From the NCBI RefSeq assembly GCF_900155735.1, contig NZ_LT707060.1:433695-493106 (forward strand): DNA of 59,412 bases, written 5' to 3'. How positions within the stretch are numbered: position 1 is the first letter of the stretch; the number at the start of each line of letters is the position of its first letter. A program made the position numbers and the translations under genes. The notes under the pieces are model-generated. The model was not told the origin of the DNA. It made no database searches and saw nothing but the letters and a program-made list of their open reading frames with translations. This stretch comes from Intestinibacillus massiliensis (GTDB lineage Bacteria; Bacillota; Clostridia; Oscillospirales; Butyricicoccaceae). Shown one piece after another: positions 33,853 to 41,684 of this stretch.

Positions 33853-34638
33853 ATGAAAACCAAAAAAAAGTTCAACAAATATATGCTGATCAGTGTGATT
33901 TCCATCGCAGTCGGCATCTTTGTCTGGTGGCTGCTTACGGCGGGGCTGGGCCTGGTCAAATCCAATATCCTGCCTTCGCCTGATACCATCGTGCACACCT
34001 TTATCAAAAAGCTGTACGACCCCAACCCGGAGGGCGGCACGCTGTTTGTCCATTTGCTGGCCAGCTTGCAGGTGGCGCTTTCGGGCTACGGCCTTGGCAT
34101 CGTCCTCGGCATACCGCTCGGCATCATCATGGCGTGGTACCCGCGTATTGAGATGACCGTACGCCCGGTGTTCGACCTGGTGCGTACCGTGCCGGGCGTC
34201 GCGTGGATACCGGTCATGGTCTCGCTCGCCGGTATCGGCCTGCTGAGCAAGGCGCTCGTCATTTTCATTTCCGCCATGGTCGCGACGGTTATCAACAGCT
34301 ATTCGGGCATTAAACAGACCAAGGAGGTACATTTGTGGGTTGGACAGACCTTCGGCGCGTCCAACTGGGAGCTTTTGACGCAAATTGCCATCCCGTCCGC
34401 GCTGCCCATGATTATGACCGGCTGCAAGATCGCGCTGGGCCAGGCGTGGACGACGTTGGTCGCCGCTGAGCTGCTCGCCTCTACCAAGGGCATCGGCTAT
34501 ATGATCCAGCAGGCGCGCGGCATTTTCCGGCTGGACATCGTTATTGTCGGCATGATCGTCATCGGATTGACGGGCGCGGCGCTGACCGGCCTGATTACAT
34601 TGATTGAAAAAGCTGTGCTGAAGGGAGGTAAGTACTGA
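33853..34638 (+). CDS. ABC transporter permease 1 (SsuC/TauC-like)
   Basis: A 261-residue inner-membrane protein with about six segments. The EAA-type coupling loop is seen in VGQTFGASNWELLTQIAIPSALPMIMTGCK. It differs clearly from the second permease, so the membrane channel is a heterodimer. GGAGGGAATCC precedes the ATG. Confidence 0.9.
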   Translation: MKTKKKFNKYMLISVISIAVGIFVWWLLTAGLGLVKSNILPSPDTIVHTFIKKLYDPNPEGGTLFVHLLASLQVALSGYGLGIVLGIPLGIIMAWYPRIEMTVRPVFDLVRTVPGVAWIPVMVSLAGIGLLSKALVIFISAMVATVINSYSGIKQTKEVHLWVGQTFGASNWELLTQIAIPSALPMIMTGCKIALGQAWTTLVAAELLASTKGIGYMIQQARGIFRLDIVIVGMIVIGLTGAALTGLITLIEKAVLKGGKY

Positions 34639-34639
34639 T

Positions 34640-35425
34640 ATGACACAATTTTGGTACAAAAACGGCCGGAAATTTGTATACGGCGCGGGTGGCCTGCTGC
34701 TGTTTGGCCTGATCTGGTTCTTTGCGACAAACGGCACGGACCTCGGCAAAATCCTGCCCGACCCGGTTACGGTACTACATAAGTTCTTCCTCTCTTTTGC
34801 AGAACCGATTGGCACCAAGACGATGATTTTCCATATCCTGACCAGCCTGCGGCGCATGCTGCTGCCTTACCTGGTTGCTTGCGCAGCCGGGATCCTGCTG
34901 GGCGTTATCATGGGCTGGTACAAGCCGCTGGAAGCGATTGTGAAGCCCTATATCGAACTAATCCGCCCCATCCCGCCGATCGCATGGATCCCGCTTTCAA
35001 TCGCATGGTTTGGTTTTGCGGAAATGTCCAAGTATTTCCTTATTTTCCTGGCTTGCTTCCCGACCATCACAATTAACACCTATTCAGGCGTCCGTTCTGT
35101 CGACGATACCATTGTCCGCGCGGCCAAAATGCTGGGCGCAAAGGACCGCCAGCTGTTTACCACCGTTGTGCTGCCGTCCACCGTGCCATATATTTTCGCT
35201 GGGCTGCAGGTTGCAATCGGAAGCAGCTGGGCAACCATTGTGGCCGCCGAGATGATCCGGTCTTCGGAAGGCGTTGGCTGGCTGATTATCAGCGGGCAGG
35301 AGACCAGCAACATGCCGCAGGTCCTCGTGGGCATTGTGGCGATCGCGCTGACCGGCTTGGTGCTGGTATCGTTCATGCGCCTATTGGAGACAAAGCTCTG
35401 CGCGTGGAATGAGAGGGGACAGTAA
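34640..35425 (+). CDS. ABC transporter permease 2 (SsuC/TauC-like)
   Basis: A 261-residue protein with about six membrane segments and a clear EAA loop (RAAKMLGAKDRQLFTTVVLPSTVPYIFAGLQ). It begins 1 bp after the first permease stop and ends exactly at the start of the first ATPase gene, showing tight translational coupling. Confidence 0.9.
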   Translation: MTQFWYKNGRKFVYGAGGLLLFGLIWFFATNGTDLGKILPDPVTVLHKFFLSFAEPIGTKTMIFHILTSLRRMLLPYLVACAAGILLGVIMGWYKPLEAIVKPYIELIRPIPPIAWIPLSIAWFGFAEMSKYFLIFLACFPTITINTYSGVRSVDDTIVRAAKMLGAKDRQLFTTVVLPSTVPYIFAGLQVAIGSSWATIVAAEMIRSSEGVGWLIISGQETSNMPQVLVGIVAIALTGLVLVSFMRLLETKLCAWNERGQ

Positions 35426-36184
35426 ATGGAACAGAAATATTTAATTAACTGCGACCACGTATCCAAAGCGTTTGAAACGCCCGAAGGGGTGTTCCAAGTG
35501 ATTGAAGATTTGAATATCAAAGTACGCGAAAATGAGTTCCTGGTGTTGTTCGGCCCCGGGCAGTGCGGGAAATCGACGATCTTAAATACGATTGCGGGAT
35601 TTGAACCGGTTACCGGAGGTGAAATTACGGTAAACGGCGAAAAGGTCACAAAGCCCGGCCCCGAGCGTGGCGTGGTGTTCCAGACAACGGCGCTGTTCCC
35701 ATGGCTCAAGGTGATGGGCAACGTCGAGTACGGCCCCCGGATGCGCGGCGTGCCCAAAAAGGAGCGGCGCGCGCGGGCGCAGCACTATATCGAACTGGTC
35801 GGGCTGCAGGGGTTTGAGAATTCCTATCCCATTAAGCTGTCCGGTGGTATGAAACAGCGTGTCGGCATTGCGCGCGCATATTGTAACGAACCGCTCGTCA
35901 TGCTGATGGACGAACCCTTCGGCCACCTGGATGCGCAAACGCGTTATCTGATGCAGGAGGAACTGACACGCATCAGGCAGCTGGAAAAACGCACGGTTAT
36001 TTTTGTAACGAACAATATTGAAGAGGCCGTTTACCTGGCCGACCGCATCCTCGTTTTGCGTAATTGCCCGACCAGCGTCAAGGCCGAATATGAAATCGAC
36101 CTGCCCCGGCCGCGCAGCTATACCGACCCGGAATTCCTGCGCCTGCGCCGCGAGATTGACAGCGTGGTCGACCATACTTTGTAA
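35426..36184 (+). CDS. ABC transporter ATPase 1 (intact signature, altered H-loop)
   Basis: A 252-residue SsuB/TauB-like ATPase. Walker A GPGQCGKST (43-51), Q-loop VFQTT, signature LSGGMKQR from residue 138, and Walker B with the catalytic Glu (LMDEPFGHLDA, E163) are intact. The switch histidine expected in VTHD is Asn196 (VTNN). Paired with the second ATPase, which has the reverse defect, this predicts an asymmetric dimer. Confidence 0.92.
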   Translation: MEQKYLINCDHVSKAFETPEGVFQVIEDLNIKVRENEFLVLFGPGQCGKSTILNTIAGFEPVTGGEITVNGEKVTKPGPERGVVFQTTALFPWLKVMGNVEYGPRMRGVPKKERRARAQHYIELVGLQGFENSYPIKLSGGMKQRVGIARAYCNEPLVMLMDEPFGHLDAQTRYLMQEELTRIRQLEKRTVIFVTNNIEEAVYLADRILVLRNCPTSVKAEYEIDLPRPRSYTDPEFLRLRREIDSVVDHTL

Positions 36185-36196
36185 GGGGGTGACGAA

Positions 36197-36946
36197 ATGC
36201 AAGGGAAAAAAGAAGCCAAGGTCAAGGTACAGAACCTGACAAAGAAATTCGGCGATCTCCTCGTGCTGGACGACCTGAATTTTGAGGTGCAGGATGGCGA
36301 GTTCTTGTGTATTGTCGGCCCGACGGGCTGTGGCAAGACCACCTTCCTGAATACGTTGACCAAGTTATATGTGCCGACCGCGGGCGAAATCCTCGTAAAC
36401 GGTATCCCGGTCGATCCGAAAAAACAGAATATATCGTATATATTCCAGGAGTATTCTGCATACCCATGGCTGACTATCAAGGAAAACGTCAAGTGGGGGC
36501 TCAAGATCAAGAAAGTGCCCGAGAAAGAGGCGGAAGAGAGCGCGGCAGAAATGCTCGACATCGTCGGCCTGACCAAATTTGCAGACTATTATCCGTCGCA
36601 AATATCGGTATCGATGCTACAGCGCGTGGTCATTGCGCGCGCGTTTGCCACTAAGCCCGAACTGTTGCTGATGGATGAGCCTTACGGCCAGCTGGACATC
36701 GACTTGCGCTTCCGCCTGGAAGATGAGCTGCTCAAGCTTTGGGAGCGCACCAAGACGACCGTACTGTTCATCACGCACAATATCGAGGAGGCCGTTTACC
36801 TCGGCCAGAACATCATGGTGCTGACCAACAAACCGACCTCGATCAAGACCGTCATCCAAAACCCGCTGCCGCTGCCGCGCGACGTTATGGCACAGGACTT
36901 TGTGGAGCTGCGCGAACATGTGACCGAACTGATCAAATGGTGGTAG
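36197..36946 (+). CDS. ABC transporter ATPase 2 (degenerate signature, intact H-loop)
   Basis: A 249-residue SsuB/TauB-like ATPase. Walker A GPTGCGKTT (41-49), Q-loop IFQEY, Walker B LMDEPYGQLD (E161) and H-loop THN (His194) are intact. The signature normally reading LSGGMRQR is ISVSMLQR (136-143), losing both glycines. A non-canonical signature impairs the ATP site it completes on the partner subunit. Confidence 0.92.
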   Translation: MQGKKEAKVKVQNLTKKFGDLLVLDDLNFEVQDGEFLCIVGPTGCGKTTFLNTLTKLYVPTAGEILVNGIPVDPKKQNISYIFQEYSAYPWLTIKENVKWGLKIKKVPEKEAEESAAEMLDIVGLTKFADYYPSQISVSMLQRVVIARAFATKPELLLMDEPYGQLDIDLRFRLEDELLKLWERTKTTVLFITHNIEEAVYLGQNIMVLTNKPTSIKTVIQNPLPLPRDVMAQDFVELREHVTELIKWW

Positions 36947-36962
36947 CAAAGGAGGAAACCGC

Positions 36963-38492
36963 GTGAAAACCGTATTTATTCTGTGCGACACGCTCAACCG
37001 GCGGATGCTGTCCGCCTATGGCGGGAGCGACCCGGCCATCACGCCGAATATCGACCGGCTGGCGCGCCGTTCGGTCGTGTTTGACAGCCATTGGTGCGGC
37101 TCCGCGCCCTGCATGCCGGCGCGCCGCGATATCATGACCGGGCGGCTGAATTTTCTGGAAAAGCCGTGGGGCGCGATGGAGCCGTTCGACCAATCCCTGC
37201 AGAGCATCCTGTCGGGCGAAAGGAACGTCCATACGCAGATGTTTTCCGACCATGCGCATTACCTGATCCCCGGGGGTGAAAACTATACCAGGGGTTTCAC
37301 CGCGTGGGAGGTGAACCGCGGGCAGGAAGGCGACCCGGTATGGACGCGCCCTTGCGGGGAAGGCAAACGCCCGGATACGCCGCCTGCCGGCTTTAAGGGC
37401 ACATGGTCGGAGGCGGAGCGGGAAAACCGCCTGCATTTCCGCACCGAGTACGATTATCCCAGCGTCAAGACCATGTGGCATGCTGCCGATTGGCTGGAGC
37501 AAAACCACGAGGCGGACAACTTTTTCCTGTGGGTCGAGGCGTTTGACCCGCATGAGCCGTACGACTGCCCGAAGTATTATCTTGACCTGTATGAGAAGGA
37601 GGGCGACTACGACGGGCCGGACTATACGCACCCGTCCTACGCTCCGAATGAGTTCAGCCCGGAGGAAACGGCGCACCTGCGCCGGCGCTGCAAGGCGCTG
37701 ACCACAATGACCGACCGGCATCTGGGCGAGATCCTCGACGTTTTGGATAAATATAGCATGTGGGAGGATACCATGGTCATCCTGACGACCGACCATGGCT
37801 TCCACTTGGGCGAACACGGCTACATGGCCAAGAATTTCATGGCGCCCTACAACGAGGTGTTCCATATCCCGCTGCTGGTCGCGGCGCCGGACGTTAAACC
37901 CGGCCGCTGCAGCGCGGTGACGCAGAACATCGACGTGTTGCCGACGGTTTTGGAATACTACGGTATCCCTGGGGACGTTTTGCAGTATCCCATCCATGGG
38001 CGGAGCCTGTTGCCGCTTATGCGCGGAGAAGCGGAAAAGGTACGCGACGCCGCAATTTACGGCTATTTCGGCAAGCAACTTGCGTGGACGGACGGGAAAT
38101 ATACCTATTTCCGTGCGGCAAAGGATGAAAAGAACCAGCCGCTTTACGTCTATACCGCCATGCCGACCGTTTTGCGGCAGATATACGGCGCAAATGACGC
38201 GGTGGATGTCGCCGATTACGGCAGGATTGAAATGGGACGCTTCCTGCCGTGGACCAATTACCCGGTCTACCGGTTCCCGGCGGATATCATCCATTGGGGC
38301 AACGCTTCGCAGGAATTTGTCGGCCGCTCCCCCTTTAATGAGGAAACGTTGCTATTCGACATCGAAACCGATTACGAGCAGGCGCATCCGATCCACGATG
38401 CGCCGCTGGAAGCCGGGATTGTACAAAAGCTGCGCGACGCGCTGGCCGCGCATGACGCGCCGGCCGAGCAATTTGAACGGCTGGGGCTGTGA
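36963..38492 (+). CDS. Cytoplasmic Cys-type sulfatase 1
   Basis: A 509-residue alkaline-phosphatase-superfamily sulfatase. The formylglycine motif CxPxR is C50-M-P-A-R54, so the active-site Cys must be matured. Metal-binding residues are visible in ILCDTLNR and LTTDHGFHLGEHG. There is no signal peptide, implying action on an imported substrate in the cytoplasm. The GTG start follows AAGGAGGAAACC, 16 bp after the second ATPase. Its substrate is unknown; the family includes arylsulfatases and glycan-ester sulfatases. Confidence 0.92.
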   Translation: MKTVFILCDTLNRRMLSAYGGSDPAITPNIDRLARRSVVFDSHWCGSAPCMPARRDIMTGRLNFLEKPWGAMEPFDQSLQSILSGERNVHTQMFSDHAHYLIPGGENYTRGFTAWEVNRGQEGDPVWTRPCGEGKRPDTPPAGFKGTWSEAERENRLHFRTEYDYPSVKTMWHAADWLEQNHEADNFFLWVEAFDPHEPYDCPKYYLDLYEKEGDYDGPDYTHPSYAPNEFSPEETAHLRRRCKALTTMTDRHLGEILDVLDKYSMWEDTMVILTTDHGFHLGEHGYMAKNFMAPYNEVFHIPLLVAAPDVKPGRCSAVTQNIDVLPTVLEYYGIPGDVLQYPIHGRSLLPLMRGEAEKVRDAAIYGYFGKQLAWTDGKYTYFRAAKDEKNQPLYVYTAMPTVLRQIYGANDAVDVADYGRIEMGRFLPWTNYPVYRFPADIIHWGNASQEFVGRSPFNEETLLFDIETDYEQAHPIHDAPLEAGIVQKLRDALAAHDAPAEQFERLGL

Positions 38493-38497
38493 CCGCC

Positions 38498-40021
38498 ATG
38501 CCCAAAAACATTTTGCTATTGATGACCGACCAGCAGCGTGCCGATTACGTCGGCTATGCGCCGGGTGGCAAGGCGGTTATGCCGAACCTTGACCGCCTTG
38601 CGCGCGAGGGCGGCTGGTTCTCCTGCTGCCAGACCACCAACCCCATCTGCACGCCCGCGCGCACCTCGCTGATCACAGGGCGCTACGCCCGCCAAATCGG
38701 CATGCTGACCATGTCCGGAGACCTGTTCCCCCAGATCCCGACCATGATGCAGGCGCTGCAAAAGGCAAGCTACGTCACGTATGGCGTGGGCAAGTTCCAC
38801 TATACACAGACCCACCCGTGGGACACGCCGCGGGGCATGGGGATGCCGCTCTACGAAATGCGGGAGGCTATGAAGGCGTATGGTTATGATTATGTCTGGG
38901 AAACGGCCGGCAAACAACAGCTCGACAAGTGTTATGACCACTACGCCAAATATCTGGACGATAAAGGGATCCTGGGGCAGGTGCGCGACTTTATGGCCGC
39001 CTGCGGTGGGATAAACGGCGATACGGCCAACCATAATTACGATAAGGCGCTTCCCTGGGGGTTTGACGAAGGGGATTACGTGGACGTGGTGACTGGCCGC
39101 GTCGCAGCCGGGTACTTGCGCGGACATGACAAAGAGAAGCCGTTTTTTATGAAAGCGTCGTTCTGCGGGCCGCACAAGCCCTATGAAGCGCCGCAGCGGT
39201 ATCTGGACATGTTCCCGATGGAGCGGGAGGACGATTTCCTCCTGCCCGACGGGCAGGTGCTGACAGACGGGCAGAAGGAAGCCCTGTGGCGGCAGCGGCG
39301 TTCGGCCAAAGCCATGCTGCGGCTCATCGACGACCAGATCGGCCTGCTCCTCGGCATCCTGGAGGAGCGCGGCATGCTGGACGACACGCTGGTCCTGTTC
39401 ACCTCCGACCATGGGGATATGCTGGGTGACCATTATATGCTGCAAAAGGGCGTACCGTGGAGGCAGGCGCTCAATGTGCCGCTCTGCATCCGTCTGCCGG
39501 GCGCAGGCGCGATAGGCGAAAACACTTCCCCGGTAGAGCTGAGCGACCTTGCGGCGACCATCCTTGATTGGGCGGGGCTTACGCCGGAAAAAGCGCTCAG
39601 CCGGGCATGGCCTGCGTATAACGACATCATCCCGAGCCGATCCCTGCTGCCCATCCTAAGGGGCGAAGCGGATAAGGTAAGAGATTTCGCTTTTTCCGAA
39701 TGCGATTTTACGGAAGAGCGCGGGCCTGGGATATCGCCCGAAGAAACCGTCCGCTCCCGCGGCGGCCGCGGCCGTTCGAACGCGTGGCAGTGCATTACGG
39801 CCGAAACAGGGAAATACATCAAATATTTAGGCTATCGGCTGGGCGAAACGCCCGTCGAAGAGTATTACGATTACAGGATAGACCCGTGTGAAACCGTCAA
39901 CCGGGTGGGCGACCCCGCATACCTGGGAACGGTGGACGAGGCGCGGCGGCGCCTTGCATACATGGCAGACCACTTTCCGCCTGCGCAGAAAACATGGGCG
40001 CAAGGCTATTTACAGCATTAA
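38498..40021 (+). CDS. Cytoplasmic Cys-type sulfatase 2
   Basis: A 507-residue sulfatase. The formylglycine motif is C51-T-P-A-R55 (PICTPARTSLITGRY). LLMTDQQRADY and LFTSDHGDMLGDH supply metal ligands. It has no signal peptide. A GTG at 38489 overlapping the upstream stop is an alternative start; ATG 38498 is preferred because MPKNILLLMTDQ fits the family N-terminus. It differs enough from sulfatase 1 to act on a different sulfate position or intermediate (inference). Confidence 0.92.
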   Translation: MPKNILLLMTDQQRADYVGYAPGGKAVMPNLDRLAREGGWFSCCQTTNPICTPARTSLITGRYARQIGMLTMSGDLFPQIPTMMQALQKASYVTYGVGKFHYTQTHPWDTPRGMGMPLYEMREAMKAYGYDYVWETAGKQQLDKCYDHYAKYLDDKGILGQVRDFMAACGGINGDTANHNYDKALPWGFDEGDYVDVVTGRVAAGYLRGHDKEKPFFMKASFCGPHKPYEAPQRYLDMFPMEREDDFLLPDGQVLTDGQKEALWRQRRSAKAMLRLIDDQIGLLLGILEERGMLDDTLVLFTSDHGDMLGDHYMLQKGVPWRQALNVPLCIRLPGAGAIGENTSPVELSDLAATILDWAGLTPEKALSRAWPAYNDIIPSRSLLPILRGEADKVRDFAFSECDFTEERGPGISPEETVRSRGGRGRSNAWQCITAETGKYIKYLGYRLGETPVEEYYDYRIDPCETVNRVGDPAYLGTVDEARRRLAYMADHFPPAQKTWAQGYLQH

Positions 40022-40050
40022 ACTGCTCGTTCTTCCCTCTCCTCAATACA

Positions 40051-40093
40051 GCAAGGCCCCGGATGCTCCTAATGGGAACATCCGGGGCCTTGC
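40051..40093. terminator. Stem-loop between converging sulfatase and maturase genes
   Basis: GCAAGGCCCCGGATG and its complement form a 15-bp stem with a 13-nt loop. T-runs are weak on both sides, so termination strength is uncertain. Confidence 0.6.
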
Positions 40094-40106
40094 CATATAT
40101 ATAGGT

Positions 40107-41240
40107 TTATCGGGGGGCGGTGCGGCGCTGGAGGATGCGGCGGGCGGCGTCCATAAATTGTGCCTCCCGCGCGGAAAAAAAGGCGCGGATGGCTTCGCAA
40201 TAGAAGTTGAGCGGCGCGTCCCCGTCCGCCTGGGGGACGCGGTCGCGCCGGCAACCGTTCCGGCATAGCGCGCCCCACCGGCATGCACGGCACTGCTGGG
40301 GGATGGGGTGGGAGCTGGCAAGGAACCGTTTGGCTGTATCGCAGGCGCCCAACGTTTCCAGCGGATGGTCCCCCAGCGTGCCCAGCCGCCATTCGTCGTA
40401 GACATAGAAGTCGCAAGGGTACACGCCGCCGTCACCTTCGACCACGAACTGGATGCTGCATTTCCCGCACATGTTGCACGCTTCGGGCGCGTCGCCCAGC
40501 GCGAGCAGCAACCAGTTGTCCAAGTGACGGATGCTGACATAATCGCCCCGTATAAAGTCGGCATACCACAGGTCGAAAATACGGATCAGGAACTCGCCGT
40601 ATTCTTTGACGGAAAGGTGGTACGGTTCGCTCCCGCGCGCCTGGCCGAGCGGTTCAAGGCAGGGGATGAACTGGAGGTAACGGAAACCCTGCTTGCGGTA
40701 AAAATGGTATATTTTTTCGATCGCCTTGGCGTTCGCACCGGTAACGACGCACAAGATGTTATATTCGACCTGATAGCGGTCAAACAGACGGGCGGCGTGC
40801 ATCACGCGGTTCCATGTGCCCTTGCCATCCGCGGTAACGCGGTTGCGGTTGTGGATGTCCGCCGGGCCGTCAAGCGACAGCCCGACAAGGAAATGCTCGT
40901 CATGCAAAAACTGCGCCCACGCTTCGTCGATCAGCAGGCCGTTGGTCTGCAAGGCGTTGGAGACCCTGACACCGTCCCGGGCGTATTTTCGCTGCAACGC
41001 GACGGCTTTTTGATAAAAAGGCAGCCCCGCCAGCGTGGGCTCGCCGCCCTGGAAGGCGAAGGAACAAAGCGTATCGGCGTATTCCAATCCGCTGCGGATC
41101 AGGTTTTCAAGCATTTCATCCGAAAGCATGCCCTCAAAAGCGGTTTCACGGGCTTCGGCGATGGCATGGTAAAAGCAGTACCGGCAACGCATATTGCAGG
41201 CGGAAGAGGCCGGTTTGGTGAGCAGGTTGATTGACGGCAT
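40107..41240 (-). CDS. Anaerobic sulfatase-maturating enzyme (radical SAM/SPASM)
   Basis: A 377-residue protein. The radical-SAM motif is C15-x3-C19-x2-C22 (CNMRCRYC). Family signatures SFAFQGGEPTLAG, GLSLDGPADIHN and LQFIPCLEP match anSME, and a C-terminal SPASM cysteine cluster follows (CNMCGKCSIQ, VYPCDFYV, CRACRWGALCRNGC). anSME oxidises the sulfatase Cys to formylglycine without oxygen, so it should activate both adjacent sulfatases. GGAGGGTACC precedes the ATG. It is convergent with the sulfatases rather than in their operon. Confidence 0.93.
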   Translation of the reverse strand: MPSINLLTKPASSACNMRCRYCFYHAIAEARETAFEGMLSDEMLENLIRSGLEYADTLCSFAFQGGEPTLAGLPFYQKAVALQRKYARDGVRVSNALQTNGLLIDEAWAQFLHDEHFLVGLSLDGPADIHNRNRVTADGKGTWNRVMHAARLFDRYQVEYNILCVVTGANAKAIEKIYHFYRKQGFRYLQFIPCLEPLGQARGSEPYHLSVKEYGEFLIRIFDLWYADFIRGDYVSIRHLDNWLLLALGDAPEACNMCGKCSIQFVVEGDGGVYPCDFYVYDEWRLGTLGDHPLETLGACDTAKRFLASSHPIPQQCRACRWGALCRNGCRRDRVPQADGDAPLNFYCEAIRAFFSAREAQFMDAARRILQRRTAPR

Positions 41241-41275
41241 AATGGGTACCCTCCTGTGAGCTACACTTTCATTTT

Positions 41276-41304
41276 ATTATAAACGCAAACGTGCGGCGGG
41301 ACAA
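41276..41304 (-). promoter_or_regulatory. Promoter of the sulfatase maturase
   Basis: On the reverse strand TTGTCC (41299-41304) and TATAAT (41276-41281) have a 17-bp spacer, about 35 bp before the start. Confidence 0.65.
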
Positions 41305-41316
41305 GTGCATTGCAGC

Positions 41317-41384
41317 AAGCGGGAGACAGGGAGGGCGTCTCCTGCTTCCGCTTCCCGGCAGAAGCCGCGGGCGGCGGCTTTTTT
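41317..41384 (+). promoter_or_regulatory. Attenuator-like hairpin pair upstream of the Cys-rich gene
   Basis: AAGCGGGAGAC (41317-41327) pairs with GTCTCCTGCTT (41337-41347, one G-U). It is followed by a terminator, AAGCCGC/GCGGCTT (41362-41380) plus a T-run. With no gene upstream on this strand, the arrangement looks like a regulated leader. I see no clear promoter for it. Confidence 0.45.
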
Positions 41385-41490
41385 GCCCGCAAGGGAAAAG
41401 GCGGCCAGGGGATGCACAGTTATGCTTGCGGCGGCGTAGGATAAAGCAGATGGGCGAGGCTACATATCTCAGATAAAGGAGGGGAAATGT

Positions 41491-41637
41491 ATGTGCTGCC
41501 CGTCTAACAGATGCCGTTGCTGCTGCTGTTGCTGCCATTGCTGCCGCTGCTGTTGCAACTGCAACAATAACGGATCGAATAGCGATAATGCGTCCCGCTG
41601 GCGTTGCCGCTGGGTACGCGTCTGCTACCGCGTTTAA
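41491..41637 (+). CDS. Small cysteine-rich protein (48 aa, 17 Cys)
   Basis: A short frame starting MCCPSNRCRCCCCCCHCC and ending in an Arg/Trp-rich tail (SRWRCRWVRVCYRV). Seventeen of 48 residues are cysteine, including six in a row. An excellent AAAGGAGGGG ribosome binding site lies 6 bp before the ATG, and a strong hairpin follows the stop, supporting a real gene. The composition suggests metal binding or a disulfide-rich structure such as a metallothionein-like or spore-coat peptide; I do not recognise a family. It diverges from the radical-SAM maturase. Confidence 0.7.
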   Translation: MCCPSNRCRCCCCCCHCCRCCCNCNNNGSNSDNASRWRCRWVRVCYRV

Positions 41638-41644
41638 TGGGAAC

Positions 41645-41670
41645 GGCCCCCACGGTTTACCGTGGGGGCC
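41645..41670. terminator. Hairpin between Cys-rich gene and recQ
   Basis: GGCCCCCACGG pairs with CCGTGGGGGCC around TTTA. It lies between converging genes; T-runs are weak. Confidence 0.65.
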
Positions 41671-41684
41671 TGCCATTGCCGGCG

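Noticed and set aside
40107-41637. RiPP cluster made of the radical-SAM/SPASM gene and the Cys-rich peptide
   Set aside because: The radical-SAM protein has anSME signatures and two Cys-type sulfatases beside it. The peptide is divergent and there is no peptidase or transporter of its own. Kept only as a minor alternative.
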